A stretch of DNA of 64,000 nucleotides from Heliopora coerulea (Eukaryota > Cnidaria > Anthozoa > Scleralcyonacea > Helioporidae): NCBI GenBank assembly GCA_030142905.1, contig JASJOG010000086.1, positions 806,001-870,000 on the forward strand, read 5' to 3'. The notes under the pieces are model-generated. The model saw nothing but the letters and a program-made list of their open reading frames with translations, made no database searches and was not told the DNA's origin. Shown in pieces: positions 1 to 9,923 of the stretch (its first letter is position 1; each line of letters starts with the position of its first letter). The position numbers were made by a program, and so were the translations under genes.

Positions 1-1162
1 GCTGCTCTGGCAAGAGAGAATAATCAAACACCACCAAATGTACTGTGCACATCACAGCCTTGCAAATGGAGCATTCCTAGAAAGCGCAAACTTGAACCAA
101 AACCTGTTCAGTCGGTAAAATTTCAAAAACATACATATGGCAAGGTAACTAAACACACAACAAAGGAGTATGGTGATGTTCGAGCTCCTCACCAAAGAAG
201 TACATCTATTAATCATTTAAAACATTTCTATGAGAAAGTGAAAAAGGTTGAGGAAACCACTGGCAAGAAAATGGGTCTTAGTTTAATATTGCCTCATGAT
301 CTTCCCAGAAATAATCATATTTGTACTGAAACAGAAAAAATGCAGCATGTGCCAGAAAGCTCACAACCTGATGAACATTTGTGGAAGCTGGTATCACCAG
401 ACAAGTCATGTCCATTGTCATTGAATGAGATAGCTGCCAAGGCTGAGCAAGTAAGGAAACGAATATTTGAATCAGCTAACTATCGTGATACAATCGAGAG
501 GAAAACTAGAGACCAGTATAACTGCATGTTGTGGTACGACGTACATAAACCCAGAACAACGGCATCACAGACAAAAAGGTGTCTATTAAAAGAAAACAGG
601 AGCTCAACAAAAGCAGTGTCTGAAGTTCTTATGTACAAACCAAGGATTGAAACATGCTTCATGAAAAAGGGAATAGCAATGGAACCAAAGATTATTGAGA
701 GGTTTAGCAAGGAAACAGGAATTACTGTGAGGAAATGTGGATTTTTTTATATCCAAAACACATCCATATTTAGGTGCCTCTCCTGATGGCATTACTGAGA
801 AAGAGAATTTGGTTGAAGTAAAATATGTAAATTCAAAAGATGAAGAATCAATGGAGGAAACCCTTTGTAGATTTGGAATATATTGACAAAATGCAGAGAG
901 CATCAGAATAAACATGAATCATAAATACTACTTCCAAATTCAGCAACAACTTTTTTGTAGTGAATATATGGCATGTCATTTTATTGTGTCAAATGGCATT
1001 TGGCTACATACTGAAGTAGTTATGTTTAATAGTAATTTTTGGAATAATGTAATAATGCAACTTGAAAGGTTTTACTTCAACAACATTTTTCCTGAGTTAG
1101 TGTATCCCAAAGTACTTTATAGTGAATCACGTTGGAATAAGGATCAACAATTTCCATTGTAA
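1..1162 (+). pseudogene. YqaJ-type viral recombinase/exonuclease-like protein of the transposon, 5'-incomplete pseudogene
   Basis: The frame is open from base 1 to 786, so the gene starts outside the window. Early residues contain a CTSQPCKW stretch of the kind seen upstream of YqaJ domains in invertebrate transposon proteins. The nuclease core follows: TASQTKR (about 565-585), an ASPDG motif (about 780), and an LVEVKY motif (about 812-830) that matches the D and E-x-K catalytic pattern of the PD-(D/E)xK fold. A later segment (914-1162) reads YYFQIQQQL, then FPELVYP. Two lesions are visible. A T run at about 750-756 needs one base removed to keep the frame into ASPDG, and there is an in-frame TGA at 884-886. 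The role of this protein in transposition is not settled; single-strand or end processing is the usual guess. The nuclease call is firm and the protein is broken. Confidence 0.75.
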
Positions 1163-1233
1163 TGGTACAATAAATACAAATAGTTTGTTGTTTAATACTC
1201 ATATATTACATGGTTATATCACACTGGTGCTGT

Positions 1234-2721
1234 TCATGAAATAATTGGAGGCCAAAAATTTCACAAGCATGCAATAACAATCCATGCATCAGATGCAATA
1301 CTACAAGTACTGATTGGTATAACTCGATCAAAATAATGCCAATTTTTTAAACACTCCATGTAGTGCTCAACATGTATTCATAAGCTGGCAACTTTCTTGT
1401 TGTGCTCACTTTCTAATTTTGTAAATTGGCATTTGTCACTTAAAAAATCAGGCTTGACTAAGTTAGCTCCAATTGTAGCCAACTGGTCTTGAATTATGAA
1501 ACCTTTGTCTGCCATGATAAAATCTCCTTTTTGTATGTGATTTAGAAATCCAGACTTCTCAACAATATCTGGGTCACTTATAGATCCACAATACAGTTCA
1601 CTAGCAAATGAGACCACACCATTTGGAGTAATTCCAATAAGCCCCTTCATTGTGGTATGTGCCTTATAACTTGAATAACAAACGGACTGTTTGTCAATAC
1701 TTGATGGAGCTTCCATTCTGATTTCTGTGCAATCTATGATCAAAACTAATTCGGGATATAGTTCCTTAAATATAGAAGGCATGTAAAATTTCAGTTGCTC
1801 TTTGGTTGGCCATACAATACACAATGGTTGTAATTCGTGCTTCATGAATTTTATCCAGGTTCGAAAAATTTCTGACACTGTAGAGACACTTACTCCAAAC
1901 CGCTCTGCTAGGTCCCTTTCAAACAGACCAAGCCTTAGTCTTAGCAGAACAAGGGTAAATTCTTGCCATAAAGATAACTTTCTTTTAGTACCAGACTTTC
2001 TTTCAACAAAGTTCAGTCATTTGCGGCCACCATAACTAAGATTGCCAGCTTTTTCCTTTAGCAGGTCAAAACACATAGCCATCGAAGAATAATTTGGAAA
2101 CCCCGTAAAGAATGTTATGTCCTCATCACAGTCTTTATGAACATCAATGTCAAACTTAGATTCATTTTCAACTTTATACTTAAGTTTATCATACTGATTT
2201 TGCAAGACGTTTACATTTTCCTGCAGCATTTCAGCTTTTTCTTTACATTCATTATGAAGGTCTACCTTCTCCGACAGTTCACTCTCACTTTGCTCCTGCC
2301 CATCGTTTTTAGTGTCTGGTATTGATTCAGCGTTATTGATAACATCAGCAAACTCGATACCGTCTTCGGCCTCAGTTGTAGCTTCACACAGATGTGTAGC
2401 TTGCATTGTAGATGAAGAACTTTCTTTCAATATTTTGATTTTCTCGGGTAGAGCATGTTTAATAATTTCACGTCGTCGTTTGGCAGGCTTAGACCACGGA
2501 AAAATACTAGGCAACTGAGTTCTGCAAACCCTCTCACCTCCCTCGAAGTGTTTACCACATATCTTCGTATTTGCTGAAAATTCTTTTAGATTTACATTTC
2601 TGATTAGCCTTTTATACTCTGTGAGTACTTTGATATCTTTTGGAAGAGAGTGGAACGTTAAACCAGGCGAATTTCTCCAGCTGCTTGCACAACCTGGCAC
2701 ACAACAATTATGTTTTCCCAT
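1234..2721 (-). pseudogene. THAP domain plus DDE_Tnp_4 transposase, pseudogene
   Basis: The ATG at 2721 opens a C2CH THAP zinc finger (CCVPGC near residues 6-11, ICGKHF near 54-59, then LPSIFPW), which binds DNA. After it come an acidic linker, a short coiled-coil-like stretch (about residues 155-195), an HTH_Tnp_4-like helix-turn-helix (reading LRLGLFERDLAERFGVS after the first stop), and the DDE nuclease core with IDCTEIR (first Asp), MADKGF (second Asp) and a downstream Glu. All of this is one frame interrupted by TGA at 2017-2019, 1378-1380 and 1261-1263; similarity (IHVE, then FDRVIP, then NFWPPII) runs on to a final TGA at 1234-1236. The stop at 1378 sits where family members have Arg, consistent with CGA to TGA decay. 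The catalytic residues are still present but a full product cannot be made. Confidence 0.85.
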
Positions 2722-2870
2722 TTTTCAACATGTGATTAATCGTCGTGTCGTGGTCGTCCCCAAAATCAGCCCCACAATGCAACTACAGGTTACCTTCGTC
2801 TCCAGTCCTCGAATGAACTTCGGAACGGGCAATTATTTAGTCTATTGAACATCGGAACTTTGACCTTTAC

Positions 2871-3250
2871 CTCCAAGAAGGGTCATTTTGATGCCACTTG
2901 TGAAGGGACTTGCAAAGGAACGTAACGTCTGGAACCTGATTCACACCACGCAACATAACGACTTAGCGACTGGGCCATGGGTAAGCAAAGGACTGTCAGA
3001 TGGGTTGTACGATGTCATCTGCAAAGAGCTTTGAGGAGCCTTTGCATTCGATGTCTTGCATAGCATAGACCCATCTGGAGGACAGCTTGAAATTTCTAAC
3101 GTTCAGCATGTCGAAACTTTCGTGGAAATTCCTTTGTTTACCCACACCTTTCCTCCTACAAGTTACACGAGAAAAGAGTTTACAAGGGTATAGTATCTAC
3201 GAGTGATTGTCCAGGCGGAAATCGTAACTTTAATATAAATAGCAATGCCC
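2871..3250. other. Unassigned intergenic DNA
   Basis: No coding region, RNA gene or clear repeat is visible in this stretch between the ISL2EU relic and the inverted PLE repeats. Confidence 0.5.
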
Positions 3251-3335
3251 AACAAATTGTGCGAAGTATTGCCATATGTGAACATTAACAAATGGTTAAA
3301 CAAAGAAGGCTAGAAGAGTGTAAAACATATTTATT

Positions 3336-3370
3336 GACTAACGTTTCGTCGCTACAAGCAACATCATCAG
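3336..3370 (-). ncRNA. Hammerhead ribozyme-like core (PLE type), intact consensus
   Basis: On the minus strand the order is CTGATGA (3370-3364), a 5-bp stem GTTGC/GCGAC with a TTGTA loop, GAAAC (3347-3343), a GTTA loop closed by AC/GT, and GTC (3338-3336) as the cleavage triplet. This is the minimal stem-III layout described for PLE hammerheads. One unpaired base follows CTGATGA, and stem I is weak, so in-cis activity is uncertain. Confidence 0.55.
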
Positions 3371-3414
3371 AGTGGAGTTCAAGGGTTACAACGAGATATA
3401 CAGTACACTGAGAA

Positions 3415-3485
3415 CCCCGCTAACTCGAACTGCCAACGGTAATGAAAAATAGTTCGAGTTAGCGGGGGTTCGAGTTAGTGGGGTG
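3415..3485. repeat. Inverted GCTAACTCGAAC repeat (pogo/Tigger-like MITE end)
   Basis: A 17-bp arm at 3415-3431 is repeated perfectly and inverted at 3451-3467, and a third, direct copy of GTTCGAGTTAG follows at 3468-3485. The wording resembles TIRs of pogo/Tigger-type MITEs common in invertebrate genomes. Only this folded end is recognisable. Confidence 0.5.
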
Positions 3486-3826
3486 CGCGTTGGATTTCAA
3501 GTATCCTGTTAACAATTAATACGATATCGTGGTTTTATGATTCATCCACGATTGCCAGTCATTTTGGTCCAATCAGTTAATATTTTGATTTTTCATCATG
3601 GATAGAGTTGAATCTGTTGTCCTGAATTAGAAGACTTTCTTTAAGAAGTAGTTAAAGAAAGAAAGCTTGGACCATGCCACCATTTCTCATCCGTCAATAT
3701 TTGCGTGGCCGTTGTTCCTCGAGATGCCATGTCCGTCGCATTCTCGTGTGTCGGGCAATGGTTCCAGTACTCTGGGGCTGCTAACTTGCGAATTTCCTGA
3801 ACTCAATTCTCTACGAATGGTTTGTA

Positions 3827-3865
3827 TTCTTTAAGGAGTAGTTAGTTGAACTACTCCTTAAAGAA
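3827..3865. repeat. 17-bp perfect hairpin
   Basis: Bases 3827-3843 and 3849-3865 are perfect reverse complements with a 5-base loop. A partial further copy of the CTTTAAG AAGTAGTT motif lies near 3640-3660. It sits between the inverted PLE arms; its function is unknown. Confidence 0.6.
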
Positions 3866-4053
3866 AGTCTTCTAATTAATAAATTAAAACCCATTCTTAA
3901 CGGGAATATTGGTTCTATGCCTCTTTCTCTTTTCTGGTATTACCTTACTGCTGTCGCCTGTCAATTTCCGTTACTGTTGCAAATATATCATCTTAATTGT
4001 CATTCAATACTGTTAGTTTAATATAAATATATCTCGTAATAAGAAAATAAGAG

Positions 4054-4087
4054 CCCAGATGTTGCATGCGGCAACGAAACGTCAGTA
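4054..4087 (+). ncRNA. Hammerhead-like 3' half (PLE end), degenerate
   Basis: A GTTGC/GCAAC stem with an ATGCG loop leads into GAAAC (4076-4080), a GTCA loop and a GTA triplet (4085-4087), the right order for a PLE hammerhead. The expected CTGATGA upstream reads CCCAGAT, so the core is broken. A short inverted repeat (AAGAAAATAAGAGCCCAG near 4041-4057, reversed near 4152-4170) encloses it. Confidence 0.35.
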
Positions 4088-4246
4088 AAATTTTATTCAA
4101 CTTACCATTTGTCTTACTTATTAATGGGTTTCCACTTTCAGATATTGAGCTGGGCTCTTATTTTCTTATATTCTACCATGTTTTCCGCCCGGAAAATCTA
4201 TAGCTACGGTTATAAATATATCTCGTTGTAATCCCTGAACTCCACT

Positions 4247-4281
4247 CTGATGACGTTGCTTGTAGCGACCAAACGTTAGTC
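4247..4281 (+). ncRNA. Hammerhead ribozyme-like core, mutated copy
   Basis: This is the plus-strand partner of the 3336-3370 core: CTGATGA at 4247-4253, the same stem, GTTA loop and GTC triplet (4279-4281). The conserved G of GAAAC is C here (4270), which in known hammerheads abolishes cleavage. Confidence 0.5.
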
Positions 4282-4364
4282 AATAAATATGTTTTAAACT
4301 CTTCTAGCCTTCTTTGTTTAACCATTTGTTAATGTTCACATATGGCGATACTTCGCATAATTTG

Positions 4365-5779
4365 TTTAGCATTTCTAATTATAGTAAGGGGAGACAAATA
4401 TCATATCTCACTCACCATGCAGATTGGCTTACTGGGATAAAATACGTTACGAAAATCTTTCGATTTAAATTGAATTTAACTTCGGGCTTTTCACCATTTG
4501 GTGTGTGATCTCCCCACTTTAAGTTTACGTTTCAAGGGTGTGTGTTTTGAGAGGGGAAATGGGCTAAACGATTAGGCTAAGTTCTTCACTGACGTGAACC
4601 CAAAAAAAAAACAAAAAAACATGAATTGGTGCAAAAAAGCAAGCAAACCTAAGCCAGTAACTCACGAGCACAAAACTTCGTTAGAAGCGATGAAGAAATG
4701 AACGAAAAGCCATATAATAAATCCTTCGTTAACCTTGTTTGTTCCGTCTGTGCGGGAAAGTATTTGCCTTCGGCTTCTTCCACACAAACCTCGCTCCTTC
4801 GTCAATTGGTCTGTACGAAAACCTCAGTTAAGTACTTCCCCGTACAGACCTCACACTCAATTAAGTAATCGATAATGACTTTTACACATTGAAGACGACG
4901 AACGTCTCTGAGTATGTAGTTTTTGAACACAGATCATACGTAAGTAGTATGTCGTCAGAACAACATTTATGACTGCGCGGTCAAGGGAGTGTGAAGGGTT
5001 TTTGTAGAATAAAGCAAAGACATAACAGATTTATTTATTTATTTAAACACGAAGGCCTTTCAGCCGAAACTAATTTTCCATCACAAAGGACCGTGTGCAA
5101 AATTATATACAATAGTCATGTGTAAAAATACTTCGAAGCGAAATCTACTTTCCATGGTTTCGTTCCGTAGGTTGTGGTATGGAGGGTTTGTGTTAGAAAC
5201 TAGTGGGAGTTATTAACACTCGGGAAACCATCCATTGTTCGGTTCGTTACTTGTTGTCATGTTGGACAAAACTTATGACCCGAGCACTTATCAGACATAT
5301 CTCTCACGTCACAATAGTGCGCACCTAGTTACCAAGGTTACAGCGCTCTAATGTGTTACGAGTTTTCTTGATAAATTATGAATGACTTTCAGAAAGTCGT
5401 TGGAAAGTCCTTCAATTCATTTTCATTCACGGATGGGAATCCTGTCAAACTCTTTTTTCTTTTTTCCTTTTTTTTCTTATTTCACACTTGTTGGCGCACA
5501 TTTTGTCATCGTAGTATTTTTCGTAGTCGCGATTTGGCGCCCCAGGTTATGACGCATGTTGCCACACCCCTCCAGCGACGACGTTGGCCTTGATGGTATC
5601 ACCGAACCATCACCGAACCGTTAAATCAGTATGAGGTCCACGCAAAGTGGACATCCAAATTATCCACCACTGTCAAACAACTTCTTCAAAATATCGTTAT
5701 AATAAACGTTTTCATACAGTTTCAAACATAATTACATAAACAATACTATAAAAAGGAATGCCTTTCTCATGAAATGCCA
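4365..5779. other. Unassigned intergenic DNA; possible 3' flank of the GT31 gene
   Basis: No gene is supported. An A-rich run lies at about 4600-4620. A TTTATTTATTTATTTA run at 5031-5046 offers AATAAA polyadenylation signals on the minus strand, about 740 bp below the GT31 stop codon; this is only a candidate. Confidence 0.4.
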
Positions 5780-6240
5780 TCATTTTCCTCCTCTTCCTAT
5801 GTAATAATCCGATACACCCCAAACAGGATTGTCCTTGCACGGCTTTGGTTCAGCAAACCAAGGTTGTACAAAAACTTTATAATTCAAATAAGGTTTTAGA
5901 TGACAGGGATACACGACGGGAGGGACCTTGTATTGATCTTTCGGTTCTTTTAGATAAACATACCAATAGATTTTCATCTCTTCGGGGTAACTTTTATGGA
6001 TTCCCAACGCTGTCTGGCATATCTCACTTCTTTCCACGGCCTTATGTTTAGGCTCAAAATTCAAGTGGAAAAGCCTTCCATTGTCTCCAAATGTTACTCG
6101 GTTCGTGTAATTATTGAGCCATATACCAAAAGCCTGATCAGCGAAAGGATGACAAAGGAGAGTTTTATTTACTCTGCTAAGGAAATAATCTATTATATCC
6201 TTGGTGACGAGGAAAAACCCTTCGTCTAAATAAACAGTAC
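5780..6240 (-). CDS. GT31 family glycosyltransferase, exon 2 (C-terminal half)
   Basis: This is the terminal coding exon of the gene whose first exon is 12408-13017. On the minus strand a pyrimidine-rich TTTTTCCAG acceptor ends at 6241 and the exon opens with GT, which completes the split Gly codon left by exon 1 (phase 1), giving CFPG-TVYLDEGFFLV across the junction. The exon adds 152 residues and stops at 5780-5782, for a protein of about 356 residues, a normal size for GT31 enzymes. Around GFFLVTKDIIDYF and HPFADQAFGIWL the layout resembles the acceptor and (E/D)D-containing region of beta-1,3-glycosyltransferases. The C-terminal part (about the last 60 residues, rich in P, Y and K) is less conserved in my reading. 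The first in-frame ATG inside the exon is not a start; the frame is continuous to the acceptor. Confidence 0.75.
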
Positions 6241-7934
6241 CTGGAAAAACGAGAGAGGAAGAAAGTCAATTCGTAAAAATTACGTGGATTTTCTCTACTG
6301 TTAATTCTTTCAATCAATGCAAACAATAAGAACTGTCTTGATCAACAGACTGCTTATTTATGACCCGTGACAAATCATTCAGCTCTAGTCTTTGAGTACT
6401 GAATGCACTTCGGGATCACTTCACAGCAAAGCAATTCAGAATTTAACTTTGAGTGTAATTACGTCATCTTAACGCGATATACCGGACTGCTTAAGCCTTG
6501 TTCTCATACGATCATGAGAACATAGCAAACGTAGTTATCGTGAAGATCATGGCAGTCGTGGAACGTGAATCATGGAAGTGGGTTTTGAGTGTACTCTCAA
6601 GCCTCGTTCTCGTATAATCGTAACGATCGTGCGACTTTTGTAAGAACCAGGCTTTAAAGCGAAAGCCAATAAATTAAATAAACTGCTGTGACTACCAAGA
6701 AAGTGAGAAATTGGGAGGAAAATGCTAAATGGAAAACCACGGTCTTTGAATACGAACTTTCGGTACCGAAATCTTGATGTGTAATCCACCAGAATTAAAA
6801 TAGTTTACTGCAGATAAATCGAGAGGATGTTCACATAATATTGATGTACTATGAGGCCATAGACAACGTTCCAGCTACCATATGGGAAGAAAGGGATGGA
6901 AAGCCTGATCGTTGAAGACAACGAACTGAAGTTGCAATTTTTTTTGTAAAGGTTTTTCTTGCATATGATAAACTTGTTCATTTTGGTCATAACTTTGATC
7001 GCTTGAAATAAGTTAAAAAGCCTGGAAGAGAGGTTTTCATTCAAATGTCGCGCGTGGTCTTTATATTTGGATGAAAACCTGCCCAAAGCTTTCAGCGGTT
7101 TCATGCACACCGCTGTCGTACAACAACAAATTAACTAATAAAAAAAACAAGGCAAAAAAAACAAGAGAACAATGAACAAAAGGATAAAATATCATGCATG
7201 AAAGAGTTAACTTATTAAAAATGCTCATCAGGTCATTTTCTCTTGTTTACCGACGGCCCTTGAGAACACATTTGAAAACCAGACTTATGATTATATGAAT
7301 GCTTTTAGGGTTAAGAATTTGAGGGATTGTTCTAATTTTCCAATAGGGAATTTATTTTTTGATAGTTTAAGTGCTCCCAGTGCACTTACAGCCAGATGAT
7401 AATGATGTTTTACATTTATACATCGCAATGTTCTTCGTTATTTCTGCTAGCCTCGTCATCGGCGGAATGCGAACATGAAAAGGGTCGAAGTTGTACTCTG
7501 AAATAAAGATTCTTTAGTCCAACCAACGGAGAACAGCCGATGGCAAAGAACAAACAAGCTGAAGGCGATGAATTGGCATATCGTGTTAAGACTGGCTTCC
7601 ATGATTTTGCACGAATAGGGACCGTTGGTCGAAGGTGAATTACAGGCTCAAGCTTTCTTCACGAACCCATGGCAAATAAAGCCAAAGAAATATGACAGAA
7701 GTACTGACGTAATGGCAAGTACGACAAGGTTTTCAGGTGGTAAGGTACCAAATACTTTTATAAATCTCGGATACATTTCAACTGAATGCCATTAGTCATG
7801 CTGCTCAGCGGTAGTTATTTCAGAACGTCCCGGAATTCGGGAAAAAATGCTTTAACAGGGGAACTAGGTTTAAGATAACGTTCAAGATTGGGCGGATTTG
7901 TATAGATAATACGAAGGTTTTGAGTGCAATTCTC

Positions 7935-8035
7935 GTCTGAAAGACGAGTGAATTTTCGAGTCAATTTACGAGTCAATTCTCGTCTGAAGCAAAACTCGTC
8001 TGAAGCAAAACTCGTCTGAAGGACGAGTGCGATTC
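7935..8035. repeat. Short tandem and hairpin repeats, ACTCGTCTGAAG unit
   Basis: CTCGTCTGAAAGACGAG (about 7939-7955) is a perfect 7-bp hairpin with a GAA loop. Then a 16-bp unit (AACTCGTCTGAAGCAA) is repeated in tandem and closes with CTCGTCTGAAGGACGAG, a second hairpin. It may be a MITE end or a local expansion. Confidence 0.55.
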
Positions 8036-8119
8036 GAGGTCTGAAAAACTCACAGGTGTGCGTTTTCCAAATCGCACGAGAAATCATGCTATCACCAATT
8101 CATAATATACATTAAAAAA

Positions 8120-8198
8120 GTGACACAGTGGCAAAAATAAAAAAAGAACGTAATTCAGTGTAAGTTACTGTATTGCCTTTTTTTGGCACTGTGTTAAC
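8120..8198. repeat. Small inverted-repeat element
   Basis: GTGACACAGTGGCAAAAA at 8120-8137 is matched in inverted form by TTTTTTTGGCACTGTGTTAAC ending at 8198. With about 79 bp in total it looks like a tiny MITE or a fold-back relic; no target duplication was confirmed. Confidence 0.4.
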
Positions 8199-8610
8199 TT
8201 GAAATTACTCTGCTCTAGGCCAATCAGGATGGAGAAACTTTCATGCATGTATGAAATAATAACCTACTACAAGGTCATTTTTTCAAGTAGAGACCAGTCT
8301 TGATTTAAGATAATAACACCTGTACCCCATGAAATAATTGAAGTCACTGCTTGCATTGAACATGAAGATAATAAATGATAATTAAATATCGACTAACAAA
8401 GATTATGTTCAAGTTGGGGTGAGGGACAGAGTAAAATACCAGAGTACATGTCATCAGTGATGAAAGGGTAAATTCAGGGTTATCTGCTTAACTGTCTTGA
8501 CCCACATGTTTAACACAAAATATCAAGTAACCAGGACAAGTGTAGTTTACAAATATAGCAAATTATGGTGGTTATTGGTGATTATTTAAAATCCGGTAAT
8601 TGCCAAAATT

Positions 8611-8660
8611 ATGCCTTCACTGGTATATTCATCTACAGGTGAATATACCAGTGAAGGCAT
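8611..8660. repeat. 21-bp perfect hairpin
   Basis: Bases 8611-8631 and 8640-8660 are perfect reverse complements around an 8-base loop. The hairpin is intronic. A perfect 21-bp stem implies recent origin or constraint; function unknown. Confidence 0.75.
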
Positions 8661-8820
8661 TTATAACAATTTGTTCTCTACTTACATTGAAATAATCACC
8701 TTTGTAATAAATTATAGTGAAACAACCATTTGCCTCAGGCTTAGTAAATATTGTAATATTTAATGATCCTTTCAACTTTGTCTTGCAGATTATTGAACAA
8801 TATTCACTTCACCTTAGCTG

Positions 8821-9923
8821 TAGGGTCAGGCGGTTCAGGGTAAAAACCGAAAACCGTCCGAAAAAAATCGAAAAAACCGAAAAAACCGATTTTTTTTAAA
8901 CATTTGTTTATTCCTTACTTCTATTGACATTTGACACTACAGTTCGAGCTACAGACTACAGTTCACAAATTCTCTGCCAGGAAGACAAGTTGTTCCACTT
9001 TGTCAGGCTTCTTCAAGCTTGTTAATGCCCCAAGGCTTACCGTAAATGATCGATTAAGCGCTGCAGCGCTTATTTGCATTGTTCCAGTTAAAGATGCGGC
9101 GTTTATTTGAGAGCGGCGCTTATTTGAAAGCGGCGCTTATTTCAAAGACGGGTAAAACATTCAGTGTAATATATAGAGAATAAAAAAGGCATGTATTATT
9201 GTCGGGCACGTCCCTATAGAACTTTCAAGTCTAACTGATTATTTTCTGAAGGCGGACGAATCAAATAGCGTCTTAGCTGAAGTTACGGGGAAGAGAAAGC
9301 GCGAGGTTGGGCTGGTAGTTCCCGCAAAGTTTACAGGATACACCGCAAATCGACGACATGCACAGGTGTAAGACTCAGAGTTGAGCAAGAAGGAGGAGAA
9401 ATATATACACCTAGAATAATTATTCGAACCCAATTGTAAGAGATATCCTACATTAAAACTTTAGAACTCTCGAATTGGTCGTGATCTCCTTTCTCAATCA
9501 TGTTAGGATATCTCGGTGCAGCGTTTATTTATAAATCCTCAAATTGGCGCAGCGGCGCTAATTCGAGAGCGGCGCTTATTAAATTTTTTTCGGTAAAGGT
9601 GCGGCGCTTATTCGAGAGCAGCACTTATTCGAGAGCGGCGCTTAATCGGTCATTTACGTTACGCCTTGAGTCATACGCGTGACAACGTTGATGCTACGGG
9701 CCCTTAGCGGCAATGCTTTACAATTCTGCAATTTTTTGACATAATTTTACTTCCATTTTGCTTCAATATTACCAAGTTTCAATCATTATTCTGATTTTTT
9801 TTTCGGTTTTTCCGGTTTTTCGGTTTTTCGGTTTTTCGGTTTTTTGTCTCAACAAAAATCGGTTGAATCGGTTTTCAAAAAAAACCGGTTTTTTTCGGTT
9901 TATCGATAAACCGCCCGACCCTA
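8821..9923. mobile_element. hAT-type MITE, 1,103 bp including a nested MITE
   Basis: The termini are TAGGGTCAGGCGGTT (8821-8835) and its inverse with one mismatch (9909-9923). An exact 8-bp duplication, CTTAGCTG, flanks the element at 8813-8820 and 9924-9931. Eight-bp duplications and TAGGGT-type ends fit the hAT superfamily. Subterminal DNA at both ends is rich in CCGAAAAA-type runs (inverted at the right end). No transposase remains, so it is non-autonomous. A second element at 9041-9658 lies inside it and so arrived later. Confidence 0.85.
9041..9658. mobile_element. MITE nested in the hAT-type MITE, 618 bp, GCGGCGCTTATT subterminal repeats
   Basis: The ends CGTAAATGATCGATTAAGCG (9041-9060) and its inverse (9639-9658) differ at one of 20 positions, and TTAC flanks both sides (9037-9040, 9659-9662). 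Inside, a GCGGCGCTTATT(T/C)GAGA module recurs about three times near the left end and about five times near the right, mostly in the same orientation. Superfamily unknown; no coding capacity seen. Confidence 0.75.

Larger units (their letters stand above)
1..2870. mobile_element. ISL2EU-type DNA transposon, decayed, left end outside window
   Basis: Two convergent relic genes lie here: a YqaJ-type nuclease on the plus strand (1-1162) and a THAP plus DDE transposase on the minus strand (1234-2721), separated by about 70 bp. This pairing is known for the ISL2EU (IS4EU) group of the PIF/Harbinger-like (PHIS) transposons, which encode a THAP-DDE transposase and a second YqaJ protein. Both genes carry disabling changes, so this copy is dead. 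The left terminus is beyond base 1. I could not identify the right terminal inverted repeat; the right limit given is simply where coding similarity and recognisable upstream DNA stop. Confidence 0.8.
3251..4364. mobile_element. Inverted pair of Penelope-like terminal repeats with unrelated DNA between them
   Basis: Bases 3251-3400 and 4216-4364 are inverted copies of one roughly 150-bp sequence with scattered differences. Each carries the CTGATGA / GAAAC / GTC series of a hammerhead-ribozyme core and a TTTATTGACTAACGTTT block of the type found at PLE pseudo-LTR ends. No reverse transcriptase lies between the arms; the interior holds two hairpins and another PLE-end fragment (4054-4087). The simplest reading is a pair of PLE ends in inverted orientation, possibly mobilised as a foldback unit. 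A conventional TIR element with about 150-bp TIRs is the alternative. I found no convincing target-site duplication. Confidence 0.55.
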
